Position numbers and translations under genes: made by a program. A DNA stretch of 21,101 nucleotides. Source: Branchiostoma floridae. Lineage: Eukaryota > Chordata > Leptocardii > Amphioxiformes > Branchiostomatidae. Position 1 is the stretch's first letter. The number at the start of each line of letters is the position of its first letter. The stretch lies in assembly GCF_000003815.2 (NCBI RefSeq), contig NC_049983.1:22016230-22037330 (forward strand). The letters run 5' to 3'. Positions 18,029-21,101 of the stretch are shown here, one piece after another. The notes beneath the pieces were generated by a model. That model was not told the DNA's origin. It did no database searches and saw only the letters and a program-made list of their open reading frames with translations.

Positions 18029-19056
18029 GGCCATACCAATTTAATTAGTTGGTTCTCGGATTTTTTCCTAAAAAAATTGAAGCGACAGGGCGAAAAAAAA
18101 AAAAAAAAAACTTGCAACAAGTCTGGGTTCAGGTCCAGGCTGGTTAGTCCAGACCTGAACCCATGGTATACGTGTGCTAGAAATAGTTAAATGGTTAAAA
18201 TACCATTGCTGGAAGACTTATTTGCTCTCTGAGTTGATAAGAATCTGTCTATCCAAGGCTCTAAATACATTTCATGGTCAACTGGTGCAAATTGGAAACA
18301 AAATTACAAATACTTCCACTCCCCAAAAATACATGAACAAGCCAAAGTACTTTTTTTGTTACATGTACAATTATTTGTTGACAAATAATTAAGATGCAGT
18401 TTGATTAAACTTCCTTAGAAAAACCTAATGTTACATGCAATCACTGAAATCAGCACTGAAATGGTACTACATGTATCTAGCCAAATCTGCAGTTCCACTA
18501 GAAACAGCGTGGGGGCGCTTTTTTGACTTGCAGGGTCAAAACAAAGCTGAAGAAGAAAGATGGCCGCCCGGGAAAATGTCCGACTTCATTTTCATCTCCA
18601 TTTGGAAGGCTTTGGGCATTTCAGGCATATCAAAACATGTTGGCTATGGAGGTACAAGAGTGAAAAAGTATTGGTGATTTATTGAGTTGTTTGTTTGGGT
18701 GCCGATTTCTGTGTTTCAATTGAAAATTTGCATGTGAAAGTGTGTGTGAGAGAGAGCACATGCTCAGCTGAACTTCTGGTTCTGCTACGTTATGTTATGC
18801 CCATGTGTATCTCATTTTACGATGATTTATTTGTTCCTAAATATACTTTGCAACAAAAAAGATATGAATCAATTTGTAACAAAGGACTTGGGGGTGAGAA
18901 AAAGTAAATGCACTGGTACTTTCCAGACGTTCTGTTTCTCTAACGGAACCAAAGTTTTGCAGCACGATTTTTTTACTGAACGGAATTTTTTTTTTTTTTA
19001 ATTGGGAAAATTTGAAGCGGCGATTCCGAGAACCAACTAATTAAATTGGTGTGGCC
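18029..19056. mobile_element. 1028-bp non-autonomous DNA transposon with 32-bp TIRs
   Basis: The left end starts GGCCATACCAATTTAATTAG then TTGGTTCTCGGA (18029-18060). The right end, read on the other strand, is GGCCACACCAATTTAATTAG then TTGGTTCTCGGA (19056-19025), a single mismatch in 32. TAA directly flanks both ends (18026-18028 and 19057-19059). A 3-bp TWA duplication fits PIF/Harbinger-type integration, though Academ-type elements also make 3-bp duplications. No transposase is inside. The interior holds an 18-A run (18093-18110), a hairpin whose arms are GGGTTCAGGTCCAG and CCAGACCTGAACCC (about 18125-18163), and an open frame at 18435-18677 with no known domain. Just inside both ends lies TTGAAGCG in the same orientation. 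Confidence 0.82.
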
Positions 19057-19059
19057 TAA

Positions 19060-19799
19060 TAGAAAGAAACAAGAATTCAATTTGAATATCAATGTCAAGT
19101 ACATAAAGTTGTTTGGAGACTGCTCAGAGTGCTTAACTGGATAGAAATTGCGGTCACAGACCTTTGCTTCTCGTTTTCAATGAACGAAGACCTAAGTTAT
19201 TTAGGGGGCACACCCCAGTCTATTTGGGGTTTCAAATGGAGGCGGCACACCCTCAAGTCTAGCGACCATCTCTTCCAGGGAATTATCCTGAAGCAAAATA
19301 AGTGGTTGTGGGGTGAGAGGATATTCCTTCAGCTACAAGACCAACTGAGTTCCGATCCTTCAACTTCTCTAATTTTGAAAAATTATAGGGAAAAACCACT
19401 ATTTTCATGTCAAAAATGATGCACAAAATCGGGCATTTTCGCATTGGATAAAACAGATGAAGAAGATTTTTCCGACAAGCACGACTGATACTGCCAGAAA
19501 GAGAAAAGTCTAAAGACTAATCCAGCCAATTATGAAAAAAATTCTAGTACTACAGTTTTTTTAATCATTCAAGACGCGCGGCATTGCAACGTGGCTTAAC
19601 ACAGCGCTTCAGAGGTCATTCTAGGACAAGTAAGGCGCGGACCAAAACACAATTTGCACCCAAAACACACCATTTCCTACGCTTTTCAGCCATGTAACCG
19701 TTTAATGTCATTTTGCAGGAAATAATGATAAATCTCAACTCAAACATGGACCCTCGGAAGCCTTTCGTCACTCATTCGTCACTTTTTTGTGTGCACCGT
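19060..19799. other. Spacer before the tandem array
   Basis: No gene is recognised. The plus-strand frame at 19129-19419 has no identifiable domain and is interrupted beyond that. GGGGGCACACCCC and CCCCAGTCTATTTGGGG give local inverted structure near 19204-19228. Base composition shifts towards GC from about 19570 towards the array. Confidence 0.35.
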
Positions 19800-21101
19800 T
19801 AATCGCACCATATGGCCAGAAAGAGACATCTATCCCCCAAACTAGGGTGCCTATCACGAGCGCCTTGGCCAGGAGCATGGCTGGGGACACATGGCAGTCG
19901 CTCATCGCGTCGCCGCTCTTAAGGGCTCTTAAAAGAACCTCTCTCCATTGCAATGCATTGAGCGGGGTTCTTTTACTCCTATTTTTCATATGCCAAGGAA
20001 GTGCCGCCGAATTTTAGCACCAAGACATGCCCGTCGGCCGTCCGCGTCGACCTGGCGCGAAAGACCCGGCCTCTGCAGCCGTCTGAGGGCCTGAGGCGGT
20101 AATACCGGGTGTTCACCTGTCCAGGCCTATGACGTCATCGTGGCCTCGGAACCACGGGAATGTATAATCGCAACATATGGCCAGAAAGAGACATCTATCC
20201 CCCAAACTAGGGTGCCTATCACGAGCGCCTTGGCCAGGAGCATGGCTGGGGACACATGGCAGTCGCTCATCGCGTCGCCGCTCTTAAGGGCTCTTAAAAG
20301 AACCTCTCTCCATTGCAATGCATTGAGCGGGGTTCTTTTACTCCTATTTTTTATATGCCAAGGAAGTGCCGCCGAATTTAGCACCAAGACATGCCCGTCG
20401 GCCGTCCGCGTCGACCTGGCGCGAAAGACCCGGCCTCTGCAGCCGTCTGAGGGCCTGAGGCGGTAATACCGGGTGTTCACCTGTCCAGGCCTATGACGTC
20501 ATCGTGGCCTCGGAACCACGGGAATGTATAATCGCAACATATGGCCAGAAAGAGACATCTATCCCCCAAACTAGGGTGCCTATCACGAGCGCCTTGGCCA
20601 GGAGCATGGCTGGGGACACATGGCAGTCGCTCATCGCGTCGCCGCTCTTAAGGGCTCTTAAAAGAACCTCTCTCCATTGCAATGCATTGAGCGGGGTTCT
20701 TTTACTCCTATTTTTTATATGCCAAGGAAGTGCCGCCGAATTTTAGCACCAAGACATGCCCGTCGGCCGTCCGCGTCGACCTGGCGCGAAAGACCCGGCC
20801 TCTGCAGCCGTCTGAGGGCCCGAGGCGGTAATACCGGGTGTTCACCTGTCCAGGCCTATGACGTCATCGTGGCCTCGGAACCACGGGAATGTATAATCGC
20901 AACATATGGCCAGAAAGAGACATCTATCCCCCAAACTAGGGTGCCTATCACGAGCGCCTTGGCCAGGAGCATGGCTGGGGACACATGGCAGTCGCTCATA
21001 CGCCGTCGCCACTCTTAAGGGCTCTTAAAAGAACCTCTCTCCATTGCAATGCATTGAGCGGGGTTCTTTACTCCTATTTTTATATGCCAGGAAGTGCGCC
21101 G
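19800..21101. repeat. Satellite-like tandem array, monomer about 365 bp
   Basis: Monomers begin TAATCGCA at 19800, 20165, 20529 and 20894, giving periods of 365, 364 and 365. The fourth copy is cut by the window end. Copies differ by only a few substitutions and single-base indels (for example TTTTTCATATG against TTTTTTATATG, and GAATTTTAGC against GAATTTAGC). Each full unit contains the CRE palindrome TGACGTCA (20130-20137, 20494-20501, 20859-20866), a TATAAT about 30 bases later, a hairpin AAAAGAACC ... GGTTCTTTT and a T run. The unit is GC-rich and unlike the preceding DNA. The last copy has several one-base losses in homopolymers, as expected of low-quality sequence at a contig end. I do not recognise the repeat as rRNA, snRNA or histone coding sequence. 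Confidence 0.9.
20130..20352 (+). promoter_or_regulatory. CRE, TATA-like box, hairpin and oligo-T in each array unit
   Basis: Given for the copy spanning the first two monomers. The perfect CRE TGACGTCA (20130-20137) is followed by TATAAT (20163-20168). A start 25-30 bases on would fall near 20195. Downstream, AAAAGAACC (20296-20304) pairs with GGTTCTTTT (20331-20339), and six T follow at 20347-20352 (five in the first monomer), enough to end RNA polymerase III transcription. The order of elements is repeated in every complete unit. Whether it is transcribed is inference; the elements themselves are visible. Confidence 0.4.

Noticed and set aside
18435-18677. 80-codon frame inside the 1028-bp element, with AAGATGGCCGCC resembling a YY1 site
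   Set aside because: No transposase or other motif. The YY1-like match is imperfect and lies inside a mobile element, so I did not call a gene or promoter.
20127-20746. Open frames of 80-117 codons on both strands of the tandem array, one ending in a hydrophobic stretch (LSGVLLLLFFICQG)
   Set aside because: They recur only because the DNA repeats, they overlap on opposite strands, a single-base indel between copies changes the plus-strand C-terminus, and no domain is recognisable.
19800-21101. CRISPR array or rDNA
   Set aside because: Units are contiguous 365-bp monomers without repeat-spacer structure, in an animal genome, and they do not resemble 5S, 18S or 28S sequence.

Overview
This is nuclear DNA from an animal, most likely a marine invertebrate deuterostome. 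An amphioxus (Branchiostoma) is my best guess, but that is inference. The grounds are spliced genes with GT-AG introns, clear orthologues of human UQCC2 and HDHD3, many short non-autonomous transposons, and a draft-assembly gap of exactly 100 N (5134-5233). No bacterial or phage gene organisation is present.

Three host genes can be supported. On the minus strand, 5826-4732 encodes an EamA/DMT-type multi-pass transporter resembling SLC35G. It is interrupted by the gap and by one frame break near 5357-5335. On the plus strand, UQCC2, a mitochondrial complex III assembly factor, is spread over four coding exons (8906-9037, 13364-13435, 14263-14332, 14968-15059) and reads out to 121 residues. Only 229 bases after its stop codon, a single-exon HDHD3-type HAD hydrolase gene starts (15289-16044, 251 residues). 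The intergenic stretch has no AATAAA, so the two may share transcriptional control.

The rest is mostly repeats. From left to right: three small palindromes with octamer-like ATGCAAAT motifs and a dispersed-repeat tail (199-900); a minus-strand tRNA-derived SINE (2217-2386); a long imperfect foldback (about 3130-3520); a truncated LINE C-terminus (4382-4672) running into the 3' end of the transporter gene; a 34-bp perfect palindrome (6074-6107); a minus-strand LINE 3' end (8280-8570); a large UQCC2 intron 1 holding tRNA-like, LINE-tail and tandem repeats plus a 724-bp element with inverted ends (12401-13124); a hairpin MITE in the HDHD3 3' UTR (16158-16270); a 319-bp foldback with a 9-bp target duplication (16565-16883); and a 1028-bp element with near-perfect 32-bp terminal inverted repeats and a TAA duplication (18029-19056).

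From 19800 to the end lies a tandem array of about 365-bp monomers (3.6 copies). The monomers carry a perfect CRE palindrome, a TATA-like box, a hairpin and an oligo-T run; on the minus strand they carry a histone-type stem-loop look-alike. This array is the least explained part of the window. I find no evidence of a multi-gene novel system. The notable items are the structured repeats, the satellite-like array, the compact UQCC2-HDHD3 arrangement and the broken transporter model.
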